Counted from the stretch's first letter, positions 18,618 through 30,906 are shown. The stretch: DNA of 32,674 nt from Solicoccozyma terricola (GCA_001600875.1 BCLD01000014.1:219049-251722); one strand, 5' to 3'. Made by a program: numbers and translations. Notes: generated by a model not told the origin, from the sequence alone.

Positions 18618-21600
18618 ATGGACGCACCTCACTCCCCACTCTCCCCACCTGATCCTCGTCGTCTCACTCTTCACACATCCCATCCACGAGACACTGAACG
18701 TGAACGTGAACGTGAAAGGGATTCATATGCTAGGTTTGAGGAAAAGGATACGTATGGTGATGATGAGAGAGGGAGGATTGATAGAGATAGATTAGGGAAT
18801 TTGGATAGGTTTGCTTCGTCGTCTTCTCATGTGAGTTTTGGGAATGAAGGGGAGGGGAGGGGAGGGGGGGATACGATCTGGAACTAAAATCGGGAGTCTC
18901 TCCACAGCATGAACATCGATATTCGTCTCCATATCCTACTGCTCTTCTACCACCACAATCACTACCTCATCGATCTCAAACCAACGGTCATCGAACACCA
19001 ACTCGACTACCTAGTATTAAAAGTCCAACACATAATCCCATTGGAATCAATCCAATCGAATTCCAAAGGGAAGATCATGAACGTTCTTCATCTTGGCGTG
19101 ATCATGAAATGGATGATATCTTACATAGAGAAAGAGTTCGAAAGTTGGAAGAAGCTAGATATGTTTCTACTTCTTCGTCTTCTCGACAATTACAAGATAG
19201 AAGATCGGAAGATCATCATACTAGGACTTCTTACGGTGTTGTTGATCCGATTTCAACGACAAGTGTACCACCACAACCACCTACTCCTAGTGAAATGGCC
19301 AGATCAAGAGGGAGTAGACCGGTTTCTCCAATTGGAAGACCAGAGGAATGGCACACTTCCACGAGAGGAAGGTGGGATAGAGAATCGGAGATTGAAAGGG
19401 ATGAAGAGTTTGGAGATGGGAGAGATCGTATTCAGAGTTGGCAAGATGGAATGCATGTGAGTAGAGAAAGGAGGGGGTGCCCGGGGGGGAGGAAGGAGGA
19501 TTCTTGAGTCGCCAGATCCTGATCCCACGGATTCGTTTATCACAGGGCATTGAACGTTCTCCATACGGCGATCACGTTTTACCAACCTCTACGATTCCAC
19601 TCGCTTCTAATCTTCGTACTCATCCCGATGAAAGATATCACCACGACCCTATCATTTCCATTCTTCGTCGTGAACACGATGAAAAAAATGCTAAAATCCT
19701 AGCAGAAGCTCAAGCTCGGTATCAAGCTGCTGTAGCTGAACGAGAATCTCGTGAACTCGCACGTCGTCGTCAACGATCACAAGAAAAAGCAACGAGGTTT
19801 GAAGAATTGGTATTGGAGGAACGGGAGAGGATTAATCGCGATTCGTGGACGAGAGATAGGGAAGAAAAGGAGAGAATGGCTGAACGTAGAGAATTTGAAG
19901 CGAAAAGTGCGATACGTCAGATCGAAGAGATTGCAGCGGAGAGGTTGAAGAGGATACAAGATGAAGATAGACGAGTTCAGGAGATGGAGAGGAGATCAGG
20001 GAATGGGAGGAATACTTTGGAGACGAACGGTCAATTGAGAACAGGAGGTCCCTTGAACCGCGATCCAACCACAGGCTTCCCTTCCTTGGAAACCGAGACG
20101 TCGTCGCCGGAAAAGTATTCAAAGAAACGAGAGATTGAGAGGATGGCCCACACCGGTCCAGAGGGGATGGACGTCGATTCCCCTGAAGCTGGGCCATCCC
20201 GTTTCCACGACGCCACACCGACTAATGAAATGGACGACGACGACCCGATGGATGGCGACGATCCACGCTCATCGGCGGTAGTCACCAACGGCAACGGCAA
20301 GTCTAGTAAACCACCCAAGCAGGAATACGTTCTACCCGAAGAACAATGGCCAACCAAGGGTGTCCGCAACAAGGACGGGTCATATAGAAAAAAGCCAGGA
20401 CCTCCAAAGGGTATCAAGAAACCACCACCAAAGAATCGTCCCGTTCACTCTGACGAAATGGCCCGTCGTGCGTTACTACATAGCATCAGCGGTACAGTTG
20501 ACAACGAGTTGCTAGAAGCCGCTTCCGAGGCTGAATCAAGTATCGCCGGCTCGGCTCGGAACACGAGTAAGCGACGAAAACTTCAACATGCGGCAGCCGA
20601 GCTGGATGACAGCAGTAGTGAAAGCGGTGTTCCAATAGAGTCGATCGCCGGAGGTCATCGCAGCGAGTTTCGATCCAGCCCACATGCGTACGATGCAGTC
20701 GACGACGAGTTGGACGAGCTGTATAACGGCGAACCTCGTGGTCGCGATGATGGGTTGGATGAAGCATTGACTGATGCGGATGTCTCGAGGTCTCATCGGA
20801 GGGACTCGTCCCGAGAAAAGGCAGTGAGTTGGCGTAGATGCAATTCAGTGATCGCGCTCTGCTAACTCGTGAACCCCCCCCCCCCCCCCCCTCCTTTCTC
20901 TCAGATGCGAGCGAACAATTCAGAATGGGACGTGAGTGTGATCATCCGTCTTCCGCTATGATATCCCGAATTAACCACTGTCACGTCATAGCCCTGGGAT
21001 GAGTCTAATGGGCACCATACCGGGCACTTTGGCGCGAGGGAGGACGTGCCTCCGAGCAACATGCGAGAGCGCTCGCCTTCCAACGAAAGCATCGCTTCAG
21101 GCGATATTCAGGTCGCAACAGCCACTGCTATACGTCGTCATCAACAGGTCGAGTACATGCAGCACGTCATCTGGCAAGACATCTCCAAGTATCAAATCCC
21201 CAAGGTCAGTTAGCTGGTGAAACCGCCTTTACCGCCTTTATTCCCAGTCTCACCCTAGCTTTATTTCTCCACAGGTTCACCGATACGTCGTTGCCGCTTG
21301 CTCAAACCGCCAGAGCAACGCTGCAAGAGTGGCACTTGCTGCCGCCAAAACCCAGCGACGATATGCTACTCGTCCTGGCCGTACCCCAAAGGAAATGCAA
21401 ATACGGGCTCGTAAGGCAGCCAAGGAGGCCCAGATGTACTGGAAGAAGAACGAAAAGGATGAGGTCGAGTCCCGCAAAAAGGCTGAACGCGAGGCTATCG
21501 AGCAAGCGAAAGCAGTCGAGGCCGCCCGCGAGAAGAGGCGAGCGGAACGCAAGCTCAATTTCTTGCTCTCCAGCGGAGAGCTATACAGTCATTTCATGCA

Positions 21601-24600
21601 GAAGAAAATCAAGAGTGAGTGCGGCCGAAAATGCCCAAAATTCGAAGTCGGGGATGGAAGACTGACCCGCTCCCTCCCACAGCCAACGAAGCAGCCGACG
21701 CACCTGAAGCCTCCATTTCCGCACTTCCCGGTGCCTTGGCAGATGGCACCGACATCGATCACGAGGACCTGGGAGATATCGACTTTGATGACGGTGAGCG
21801 AGAATTATGCAACTTCCGCCGGGCATCGCCAAGACCCTGACTCCCATCTCCACCTCAGATGATGACGAGAAACACGCCGCCTTGTTGCGACAACACGCAG
21901 CTGCACGAGCCAAGGCTGTCATGAGCGAGAATCTCAACAAGGCCGCAGACTTTGACGAACAAGTATCAGCCGAACGCGCACAGGCGGAGATGGCGGGAGA
22001 AAGTAGGTCTGAAGCGATAGGATGGATGGGAGGAGTTGTTGACGTTTTTGAACTTTTCCCAGTGAATTCCGAGGCTCCAGACGAGCTCGATTTCCAGAAT
22101 CCACTTGCGGGCGAGGATCAAGAAGCGATCAGTCAGCCCAAGATGCTCATGGCTCAGCTCAAAGAATATCAGCTCAAGGGATTGTCGTGGCTTGGTAACC
22201 TCTACGAACAAGGCATCAACGGTATATTGGCAGACGAGATGGGATTGGGTGCGTACCTCCGTCGACCACCGCGGACTGCTCTGGATATATTGCTGACTTG
22301 CTTACATTCTCGATGTCGGTCTATACAGGCAAGGTAATGACGAGAAACTGTTGCTCTATCTGCTCTGCAGGCTGTTGATCATTGTTTTTTTTTTCCCTCC
22401 CGCAGACCATTCAATCGATATCCCTGCTCGCCTATCTGGCGGAGAAACATAACATCTGGGGCCCATTCTTGGTAGTCGCGCCCGCTTCCACCGTGCACAA
22501 CTGGCAGCAAGAACTCAGCCGCTTCGTGCCCAAACTGAAGGCGCTGCCGTACTGGGGTCAGCCCAATGATCGGAAAATCCTGCGAAAGGACTGGAATCGC
22601 AAGTCCATCATTTTCACAGAGGACGCGCCCTTTCACATTGTAGTCACCAGCTACGACATGGTGAGCAGGACAAGGTTATTTGGGCAGTTCACCGCAGCTG
22701 ACGCATCCTTCATCGCAGGCCGTTCTCGATTCGTCCTACTTTTCAAAGGTTCGGTGGCAGTACATGATTTTGGACGAAGCACAAGCCGTCAAGAATTCGC
22801 AGAGTCTCAGATGGAACACTCTATTAAGTCTCAAGTGCCGTAATCGTTTACTTCTCACAGGCACACCGATCCAAAACTCGATGCAAGGTAAGTCACAATG
22901 GGGTTTCGGATTTCTCGATAGGGACGACGGCTTACAATTCACCGTAGAACTTTGGGCATTGCTCCATTTCATCATGCCGCAGCTTTTCGATTCGCATGAA
23001 GACTTTTCTGAATGGTTTTCCAAAGGTATCGAGGGAGCTGCAGGTGGCAGGGACAACAATTTGAGTAGTCATCAGCTCAAGCGATTACATGAGGTCCTTC
23101 GTCCATTCATGCTCCGGCGAGTCAAGAAGAACGTGCAGAGTGAATTGGGTGAAAAGGTAAGGCCAGGGAAACGTACATTGATACATACCTTTGACTTGTC
23201 ACTGACATTCGTACCGCAGATCGAAATCGATTTGATGGTGGAACTGAGTCCGCGCCAAAAGGTTCTTTACCGAGCTTTGCGTTCGAGCGCATCCATCCGT
23301 GCATTACTCGCTCAGGCATCCGATCTGCAAGATTCGACCAAGGTGAACAGTTTGATGAACATTGTGATGCAGTTCAGGAAGGTAAGCGCACGCAGAAATG
23401 AGATTAAACGAGCTGCTACTGATCTTGACCCTTACCTCAAGGTCTGCAATCATCCGTATCTCTTCGAGCGAGCCGATGTTTCCAGTCCATTCTCCTTTGG
23501 CCAGTTCAGCTCCAGCGGCAATCTCCTCAGACAGGATGGTCTGTACTGTCCTGCACCCTCCAAGAACCCGATATCTTTGCGGTTGCCAAGGCTTCTCTGG
23601 CAGGATGGCGGGATCTTGAGCAAGCCCGATGAAAAGTCACGAGCTGGTTTCGACACAAAGTATCTCCAGAATCTCCTGAGCATCTGGTCGCCAGATCACT
23701 TGGTGGAGTCGCTGAAGGAGGAAGGTAATTACAAGTTACACTATACTTCACGATTGCAGCATCACTGACGTTTTTGCTTTGGAACCCAGCATCTGAATTT
23801 GCTTTTTGCCGATTGCTGGACCAAACGCCGACTGATATCTCGCAACTTGCCCATGACAATACCATTGGCCGACTTCTTCGCGCTACCAAGGAAACTCGAG
23901 AGGTGGTAGAACGTGCTCCGTACTTGTGGTGAGAATATTTGATGAATCGGCTCAGGGTGCCGGGACTGACCACTCGACGCCCCCGCAGCGAGGTGGAAAT
24001 GCCCCAACATCGATTCAAGCTAGGACCTGTTGTGTCTCGTGCCGCATTGCAACCACTGCCACCCAGTGGCCTCGCTCGTCTTGACAATATCGCTCAAACC
24101 CACTGGGATGCTTCATGGTTGCGTCATGCGGACGCCCACTTTTATATCGAGCCGGCGGTTGCACCTCCGATCGCTGCCGAATGCTCGAGCCGATCTTTCC
24201 TTGACTCGCTGCAGAGATCTCGGTCTGACCCAAAGGCGGAACTCGCGTTATTCGGATTGCCTGCATCCAAGAGGGATGATCCAAAGGCGGTCGAGGCCGT
24301 GCAAGATCTAATCCCAGGCGCTCCCGCTGAGGGCTTATTCCGAATCACCCCACTTGACCAAGTGCCGTCGCCTGCAATGCGGTTCCCAGATATGAAGCGC
24401 CTCATCTTTGATTCAGCTAAACTCGCTCGATTGGATGACTTGCTCCGAGAACTCAAGGCGGGCGGACATCGAGTACTCATCTACTTTCAAATGACGAGGA
24501 TGATGAGCATCATGGAAGAGTATCTGATCTACCGACAGTACAAATATCTACGACTCGATGGTTCCTCGATCATTGCCGATCGAAGGGACATGGTGAATGC

Positions 24601-25538
24601 TTGGCAGACCAAGTGAGTGGACATGCACGGGAAACGTTCTTCACCTCCCTTCTAATTCCTTTCGTCCCACTGCAGCCCGGAGCTTTTCGTCTTCTTGCTC
24701 AGTACAAAGGCGGGTGGATTGGGTATCAATTTGACTGCCGCGGACACGGTCATCTTTTGTGAGTTTTCTACCAAAGCCATTGAAGCGCTATCCTTTACTA
24801 ACGAAATACTCTCCACGTAGATGACCACGACTGGAACCCTTCCAATGACTCTCAAGCCATGGATCGTGCTCATCGATTGGGACAGACCAGACAGGTCACC
24901 GTCTACCGTCTCATTGCTCGTGGGACCGTCGATGAACGTATCCTTCACCTCGCTCGTGGCAAAAAAGATGTGCAGGACATCGTCGTCGGTAACAAGTCCC
25001 TGGCGGATATTACCTCGCAGAAGGAGATTGTTTCGTTGTTGTTCGATGACGAGGAACTCGCTGGCGGTCCAGCAGATGGGTACGCAGCTACCTCCAAAAT
25101 CGGTGACTCTATCGGGGCTATCGACGTCGATGAGGACGATTTCTTCGGAGTGACAACCAAGAAGAAGGCTCCTGGGGACGTGGACGAAGATGTGATTGGT
25201 GAGGTGGATGGCAAGACGAAGAAGCAGCCCTCCAAGCCGAAAGTCGGCAAGCCGAAGGGGAAGAAATCGGTTGCCGATACAGACTCGATAGCCAGCGGCT
25301 CTTCATCTCGACGTGAGTTTTGTCGCATAACAGACGCCGTGACGAGATGGATTCTGACCTTGCACCGGTTCACCCAGCTCCCGCCAAAAAACCACGAGCT
25401 ACAAAGGCATTGACTGGGAAAAAGTCAAAGTTGGCCACGATGGAGACTGGGAGCGTGTCAAGTCAAGTCACACCTGCTGATATGACGCCGATGTATGGGA
25501 TGTCTCGAGAACCTACCCCGAGCCCTCTTGTACAGTAG
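18618..25538 (+). CDS. INO80: INO80 chromatin-remodelling ATPase (1880 aa)
   Basis: Catalytic subunit of the nuclear INO80 nucleosome-sliding complex. Twenty exons: join(18618..18830, 18908..19456, 19546..20823, 20905..20931, 20992..21204, 21275..21614, 21683..21793, 21859..22002, 22063..22248, 22329..22333, 22406..22660, 22719..22887, 22948..23156, 23220..23381, 23442..23724, 23790..23928, 23989..24612, 24676..24758, 24821..25312, 25378..25538), 1880 aa, phases all agree. The N terminus is Arg/Ser/Glu-rich and disordered, with a charged coiled coil (exon 3) and an AT-hook-like [18 protein letters not shown]. The DBINO domain follows (about 735-875; [20 protein letters not shown]). ATPase lobe 1 has [24 protein letters not shown] with Lys1022, ILDEAQ (Asp1126) and LLTGTPIQN; the usual INO80 insertion lies between the lobes; lobe 2 has [27 protein letters not shown] and [16 protein letters not shown] basic tail follows. 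Confidence 0.96.
20874..20891. repeat. C run in INO80 intron 3
   Basis: A sense-strand C tract followed by TCCTTTCTCTCAG|ATG, directly before the 27-nt exon 4. It forms the front of the polypyrimidine tract. Confidence 0.8.
22329..22333 (+). other. INO80: INO80 5-nt microexon (Walker A Gly-Lys)
   Basis: The five bases GCAAG lie between TATACAG and GTAATG. Exon 9 ends GGA-TTG-G and exon 11 begins ACC-ATT. Only with this microexon does the frame read G-L-G-K-T, the invariant ATP-binding loop; skipping it gives a frameshift and no lysine. Confidence 0.85.
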
Positions 25539-25649
25539 GATACGACCTCGATGAATAATCTGTTCTCCTTCCTCGTCGACGCCGTCCCGTCGGTGACTCA
25601 CCACTTTTTCTGCGTTTCAGCGTCTTGTCCGATACATCAACGACGCTCA

Positions 25650-26505
25650 ATGGTGGATATCGCAGGAGACGATGAAGACGACCACGATTCAATCTTTGGC
25701 ACATCCTCTTCAGTCGATGACGATCAACAAGGTCGAGCGGTGACGCCTCCCACAGCTTCTCGAGCTGGTCCTCCGATACCTGGTTTGCTGGTCTTTCCTA
25801 GCTTGCTGCCGGAACGTGAAGCGAGTGAGTGGGCCGCCAAAGATTCCAAGGATCGGCGGCTTTGGCACGCTGACTGAATGTGTATCTGGCTGTTCAGCTT
25901 CGCTATGGAAAGCACTTGTCGAGGATGGCATGTTTGCTGGCGGAACTCGAAATCAAGTCATGCTCTTTCCATCACCTTCGATATGCGAAGATGGCGGCAG
26001 CCCTCCACTGAACAAGTCCGCCAGATACAGACTACCGACCTACCTCGAAAGACTACAGGATATCCTTCAGTCGCTTCTCAAGCCTCTAGTGACGGAAGAT
26101 GAACTCGAGATACTCTTCAATCCGTCACCTGTTCTAGGCCGCCAAATAATCCTCAACTTGTACCGTCCTGGAGAAGGAATCACTCCGCACGTTGATCTGC
26201 CGAAGCGGTACGCAGATGGAATCATCGGAGTCTGCCTTGGCAGTGGTTGTGTTATGGATTTCATCAAGGAACCGGTCGACGGTGATTCCCAGAGGTTCTC
26301 AGTTTACCTCCCGGAGGGAACGGTGTATTGTATGGTCGGAGAAGCAAGATGGAAGTGGCAGCACGGGATAGCGGAAAGGATGTACGATCGTGTGGCCACC
26401 ACGGGGTGTGGTGATGCTGGGTACATGACTCTCCCAAGAGGCATCCGGGTATCGGTGACGATGCGGTTCATGCAGCAAGGTGCAGACTGCGTCGGCTCGA
26501 GCTAG
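25650..26505 (+). CDS. AlkB-like 2-oxoglutarate/Fe(II) dioxygenase (260 aa)
   Basis: Oxidative demethylase-type enzyme of the AlkB superfamily; the substrate (nucleic acid or protein) cannot be told from sequence. Model: join(25650..25824, 25898..26505), 260 aa, phase-1 join. An acidic leader (MVDIAGDDEDDHDS) precedes PGLLVFPSLLPEREATSLW, then NLYRPGEGITPHVDL with the His-x-Asp iron ligands, GEARWKWQHGI with the distal iron His, and LPRGIRVSVTMRF with the paired Arg residues that hold 2-oxoglutarate. The GEARxxWxHGI and LP-R elements look most like the ALKBH4/5/8 branch. The start chosen is 25650; an in-frame ATG at 25551 would leave only 12 bp to the INO80 stop. It follows INO80 on the same strand by 111 bp and converges on NEM1 with 79 bp between stops. 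Confidence 0.85.
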
Positions 26506-26584
26506 GCAGATCAAGAACATGCATTGTAAGTCGTAACATTCGTCGTTCACACATTTGTACATGTCATCAAAAAGAAAACTGGAT

Positions 26585-28316
26585 TCAGAATCCACGAATT
26601 CCCAGTACCCTCCTCACGTCGTTTGTGAATCGTAGGCTATCCAATACGGGTAACAGGTCGAGTAACGCTTCGTCGTTGGGATCTGACGTCCAGCCTTCGA
26701 TAGGCAACGCATTTGCTGTTGAACCAGGGTAATCAGATGTGGGACATGGATGGATGGCGAAGAAAAAGAAGACTCACCCTTGTTCCAATTGTAGCTAACC
26801 GGCGAGTTATCCACGAAGCACACCCTGCTCAAATCTTCCTCCACCAGAGACAAATCTTTGATATACGAGCCATTGGGTTGCAGTGAGCAGGACTGGGAAT
26901 GGCAAGGCATGATCAGCACAAGGGGTAAGAAAAGGAATGTGTGCCTCGATCTACCCACCTCCCGATACAGCTTCTTCCCAAACAGACCTCTTCCACCATC
27001 CAGCCAGTCGATCACTGGGTCCGCATACTCCTGCATGGATGCGGTAAATACAACAAGAGTGTACCATGATGAGACCTGGAGGGATGTTTCCTTTTCTTAT
27101 TAGCACGACCATTTTTCGTTTCTTTCTCTTGGGGTTCTTCCGACGATCGATTTCTAACCTTTTTCAAGAAATGATCGACAAACGGTCTCTTGTATACGTG
27201 ATAAAGAGTACTTCGTCCACCGAGAACGACTTCAACGGTATGACCTTCACCTCTTCCACCACCCCCACCTCGTCTTGTACTTCCTGGAAACAAACCTGCC
27301 AAGCTTATACCTACTAATCCACCACCGCCTCCCATTCCATGAGATTGTACATTCATCGGCCTGGAAGTTGAATGTATGAGTGTTTCATCTAGATCCAATA
27401 TCAGAGTCTTTGGTCGATGAAAATTGGCAGGAGAGCGGATGATGGTCGGTGTTGCCGTTCGTGGTGTGATGGTGATGCTTTCAGAGGAAAAGTCACTTTC
27501 GAGGGAAGGTCTCTTGCTGTGAGATGTGAGAAGCGCGGTTGATAGAGGATTAGGTAGAAGTTTGGTTTGCGGTTGTGGTGTTTGAATGACTGGAAGTGGT
27601 TGAGATGGATTGGTCAAGATGGATGTACCTCGAACACTTGACGTCGTGGCGTCGGCGGATGTTGTCGCTCGAGCATCGTTCAAACATGAACGAAGTTGAA
27701 GTGTGAAATGTGGAGAAGGACCTCCTCCTCTAGCTCTTGGTGGTGGAACATCGCTAACACCTTCCAATTGATCTTCTAGATTCTCTGGCGCTCGAGTCAC
27801 AGGACTTTGCCAAATTTCACCATCTGACGCTTCTGCACCGGTATCCACCGCTTCTGAATCGGTCGATACTTCCTCTCCTGCCCTTCTACCATTCAAAGGC
27901 TCGCCTGCGATTTTCTTCAACTTGACGTATTCTCGAGATCCATCTTCATTCCCAAATATCATTTTCCACAAACCAGACCATAACGTCATCACTGCTACGA
28001 AAGCACCACCGAACCAACCTTTATCGAGTCTTTGCTTCTTTCTCCGTCTACGAGCTCGAGAGGAGGGTTGACGACGACGTGAGGTGCTGCTAGGGATTGG
28101 AGTTGGTGTTCTTGCCATACGACCTCTATGTGTCAAGGTTGGAAGTTGAACGGTGGTGGAACCGTTGCTAGACACAATCGATTTATCATTGGAGCTTGAT
28201 GGACCGCTTATTGATGCTCGTGGGGTCACGGTTCGACTTGGTGAACCTGCTCGAGAACTTGAACGACCTATTGGTCGTCCAGAAACGACGTTGTCCAGGA
28301 TAGCAATCGAATTCAT
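26585..28316 (-). CDS. NEM1: NEM1-type nuclear-envelope phosphatase (506 aa)
   Basis: Catalytic subunit of the Nem1-Spo7 phosphatase, which activates the phosphatidate phosphatase Pah1 at the nuclear/ER membrane and so shifts lipid flux to triacylglycerol. Four exons: complement(27159..28316, 26959..27075, 26778..26892, 26585..26715), 506 aa. A Ser/Arg-rich N terminus ends in a basic patch and one membrane segment at about 101-122 ([20 protein letters not shown]). A disordered region follows, then the FCP1/HAD catalytic domain with D-L-D-E-T-L-I-H-S (nucleophile Asp308), [53 protein letters not shown], and [27 protein letters not shown], ending [11 protein letters not shown] Gly-rich insert (MGGGGGLVG… [14 protein letters not shown]) lies between the catalytic loop and the YHVYKRP strand. 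The donor of intron 1 is GTTAGA. Confidence 0.95.
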
Positions 28317-28678
28317 GATTGTGTGTGTGTGGGTTCGGGGGGTTGTGTATCAGACGGAGATATTGAAGTGTGGGGGTGCCGGTTACGACTGTCGGAGGGA
28401 ACGGAAGGTTATCTGCGCCTGGTAGGGATAGGGATTGCTGAGACGCACGGCATCTCCAGCTGGTGGGGATGCTGTGGAGTGATGGAAGGGTGGGTGCTGT
28501 AGCAGACGTTGCTGCTGTTGTTGTTGTTGGTGGTGTTGACTGACTGTTGACTGACTGACTCTACCCACTGACGGTCGATGGGGCAACCCGGAGAGTGTCA
28601 CGTGCAACAACCTCGGACAAGCATGCAACTCGGCAACAGGGGTTGGACTATATACAACTCGCACTCCCTGTCCCCCCC
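28317..28678. other. NEM1 promoter / HFI1 3' flank
   Basis: Between two minus-strand genes. It contains TG and TGT-rich stretches near 28320-28360, TTG/CTG triplet runs (about 28508-28540) and a TGACTGACTG stretch (about 28540-28560). No gene seen. Confidence 0.5.
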
Positions 28679-30561
28679 TCATCCTAGTATGTCCCTCAGT
28701 ATCTCGCTCGGGTCAATGTACTGCCAATGCGTCTGAGAGTCCTCCTTTTTCTTCTCCTTGACAGGCGCCGCCGGCACAGGCGTACCAACCGCACCGCCGC
28801 CCACCGATGCCTTTCCTGACGCTCCACCACCGACGGCCGTCCCAACAGTCGCCTCAACCGCCGCCGCCGCCGCCGCCGTCGTCGTCGTCGTCGATTTTTT
28901 CTTTTCCGTCCCATCTGGGATCTTGAGTAATCCTTTCCCCTCCAAGTCGAATAGAATATGACTAGCAACCGTCGTATTCTCATCGTCTTCCGTCCTCGGT
29001 TCAACCTTTATCGTCCCATCACCCGTCGTCGACTCATTCCCAGAATTAGGAAGTGGTGAAGTCCCCCTCGAAGCCTTGTCTCGGTCTTTACCATCTACAT
29101 CCATCGAATCTCCATTCATTTCATGACCATTCGCACCATTAACCATGCCTTGCGACTTGCCAACCGTCATTGATGTCGCTTGCCTCTCCCTCTTCGCTTC
29201 CTCCCATCGCTCTTTCCTCTGCGCAATCAACATGATCGCAACCCTCTCTTCATCCTCTTCCGTCTCCATCACTCCGTTACGGAGTTTGTACACTGCAGAT
29301 CCTGCATGTGGATGTATATGCGGTTCAAGATCGAGAAGACCATGCATGTCAGCGAGAGTGAGATCGAGATGGGTTGATGCGTTTGATATCGTTGAAGCGA
29401 TTGAGTCGGTCGTCTCTGGCAAGGTGGCGGTGGCGGCGGCGGTCGTCGTAATGGTTGAAGAAGGAGGTGGTCTATCGTGAGCCTTCAAGTGAACAGCTGC
29501 ATGCATCATATTCTCAAGATGAGTCTGCAGTTCATATCCCAATATCAGCGAACCGGTACATCTTCACCCCAAAAACAGAAAATCAAACACGCACCTCCAA
29601 AGCCAATACCAAGAACTCTCCAGCCTTCTCGCCTGCGCCTTGTGGTAACCCGTACTCTTTCGCAATCGCATCCAGAGTACTTTGCAGCTCGTCAGCGGTC
29701 GGTAACACGCCAAGACTACTACATTGTGGTGCTGTTAAATCCTGAGTTGCTCCAAAAAGATGTCGACCTGTTGTTGTTACACGAAACCGATCCAGGATCG
29801 AGTGAGTTATTTTAACCCCGGGACATTATTCGAAAGACAACAAGAAAAATCCGAATCACACACTCACCCGCTGCTGCCTTTGGTCTTCTACCCTGCCAAC
29901 CTCTAACCATCTCACTCAACTGTTTACCTACACTTTCAGGCTCAGCATCATATCCCACCAACTCATTCTTCAACGTTTCTCTAGCTGATTTACTCATCCC
30001 AAGTACCCATTTCTGGACTCGGGATTTAGGACGAACGAATACTTCGTGGTCGTCGATTTCGGATTCGGATCGAGGTCGTTTACGTGCTTGAGAAGGTGTG
30101 AGAGTTGGAGTGTCGTGTATTGGTCGAGAAGACGATGCGTTGTGGAGAAGAGCTAGGAGTAGTTGGTTGTGAAGGGATCCTGGAGGGTCGCGGATGTGAA
30201 GACATTAGCAGGAAAGACTTTTCTCAGCCTACCTTGACCTGGCCCACTCACGCTTCACATCATTGTCCAAATACGGTCCCATCAATCCCTCAAACTCGTC
30301 TTTCCTCAACGCACCCACCAAAAACTCCTTCAACTCTGTCCAATACGGCCAGAAATCCTCCCCTAGCTGCTCAACAAGTTTAGTCTTGATAGCTCCCGTA
30401 TCAACGCGGTAGAATGGTTCTGTGGAGACTGGAGTGACTCTCCCATTCGCATTGGGATGAGATGTAGTGGTCTTCATCTTGAGTGGAGACGAGGTAGAGC
30501 CGTGGAGTTGAGAGTTGGTGGATTTGAACTGTTGAGGAAGGGACGAGAGTGTCGCGGTCAT
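28679..30561 (-). CDS. HFI1: HFI1/ADA1 (TADA1), SAGA core subunit (546 aa)
   Basis: Structural subunit of the nuclear SAGA co-activator, pairing through a histone fold (with Taf12 in yeast). Four exons: complement(30252..30561, 29868..30179, 29595..29767, 28679..29524), 546 aa; phases agree. The N-terminal SAGA-Ada1 region is clear: YRVDTGAIKTKLVEQLGEDF-WPYWTELKEFLVGALRKDEF and then SLHNQLLLALLHNAS. A basic stretch with a nuclear-localisation-like ARKRPRSESE follows. The histone fold lies at about 220-285 (LGVLPTADELQSTLDAIAKE, EFLVLALETHLENMMHAAVH). The C terminus is long, with LDLTLADMHGLLDLEPHIHP, an acidic/Lys-rich helix, then low-complexity Thr/Ala/Val/Gly-rich sequence, ending WQYIDPSEILRDILG. 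The acceptor of exon 3 was set at 29767 because the next AG (ACTCAG) would put a stop in frame. Confidence 0.88.
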
Positions 30562-30906
30562 GTTGACTGACTGCGAGGTTTAGCTGTAGGTAGCAAGCAA
30601 GGCACAGGGCGAAGACCCCTTGGAGGCCGTGCTGAGACTACTCTGCCTGGCGGTATCGATGATACTGCTGTGATGCTGAGGCTGATGTTTGGTCTATGCT
30701 CTGTGGTCGACCATGACGGTGGTAACCCGGCAACATCACGTGATCGCACTCAACAACCAACCACCTCATTCACACTTGAAACATCAACCATTCCAATTCA
30801 CAAGACTCCAGTAGAACTAGATGAGGCTATAGTCATGACAGAGGAGGTCTCCTTCTCCAGTTACTTCATGAGGCGGAAACACCCCCCCCCCCCACCCCCG
30901 GTTCGT
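30562..30906. promoter_or_regulatory. HFI1 upstream region / CCP1 3' flank
   Basis: Between two minus-strand genes. It contains a C run interrupted by one A (about 30882-30898) close to the CCP1 stop. A plus-strand open frame (30670-31089) overlaps CCP1 exons and has no recognisable content. No gene seen. Confidence 0.5.

Noticed and set aside
19109..19507. Alternative single-exon reading of the INO80 5' region
   Set aside because: The frame is the true INO80 frame in exon 2 but its start and end fall inside exon and intron; splicing at 18830/18908 and 19456/19546 explains it.
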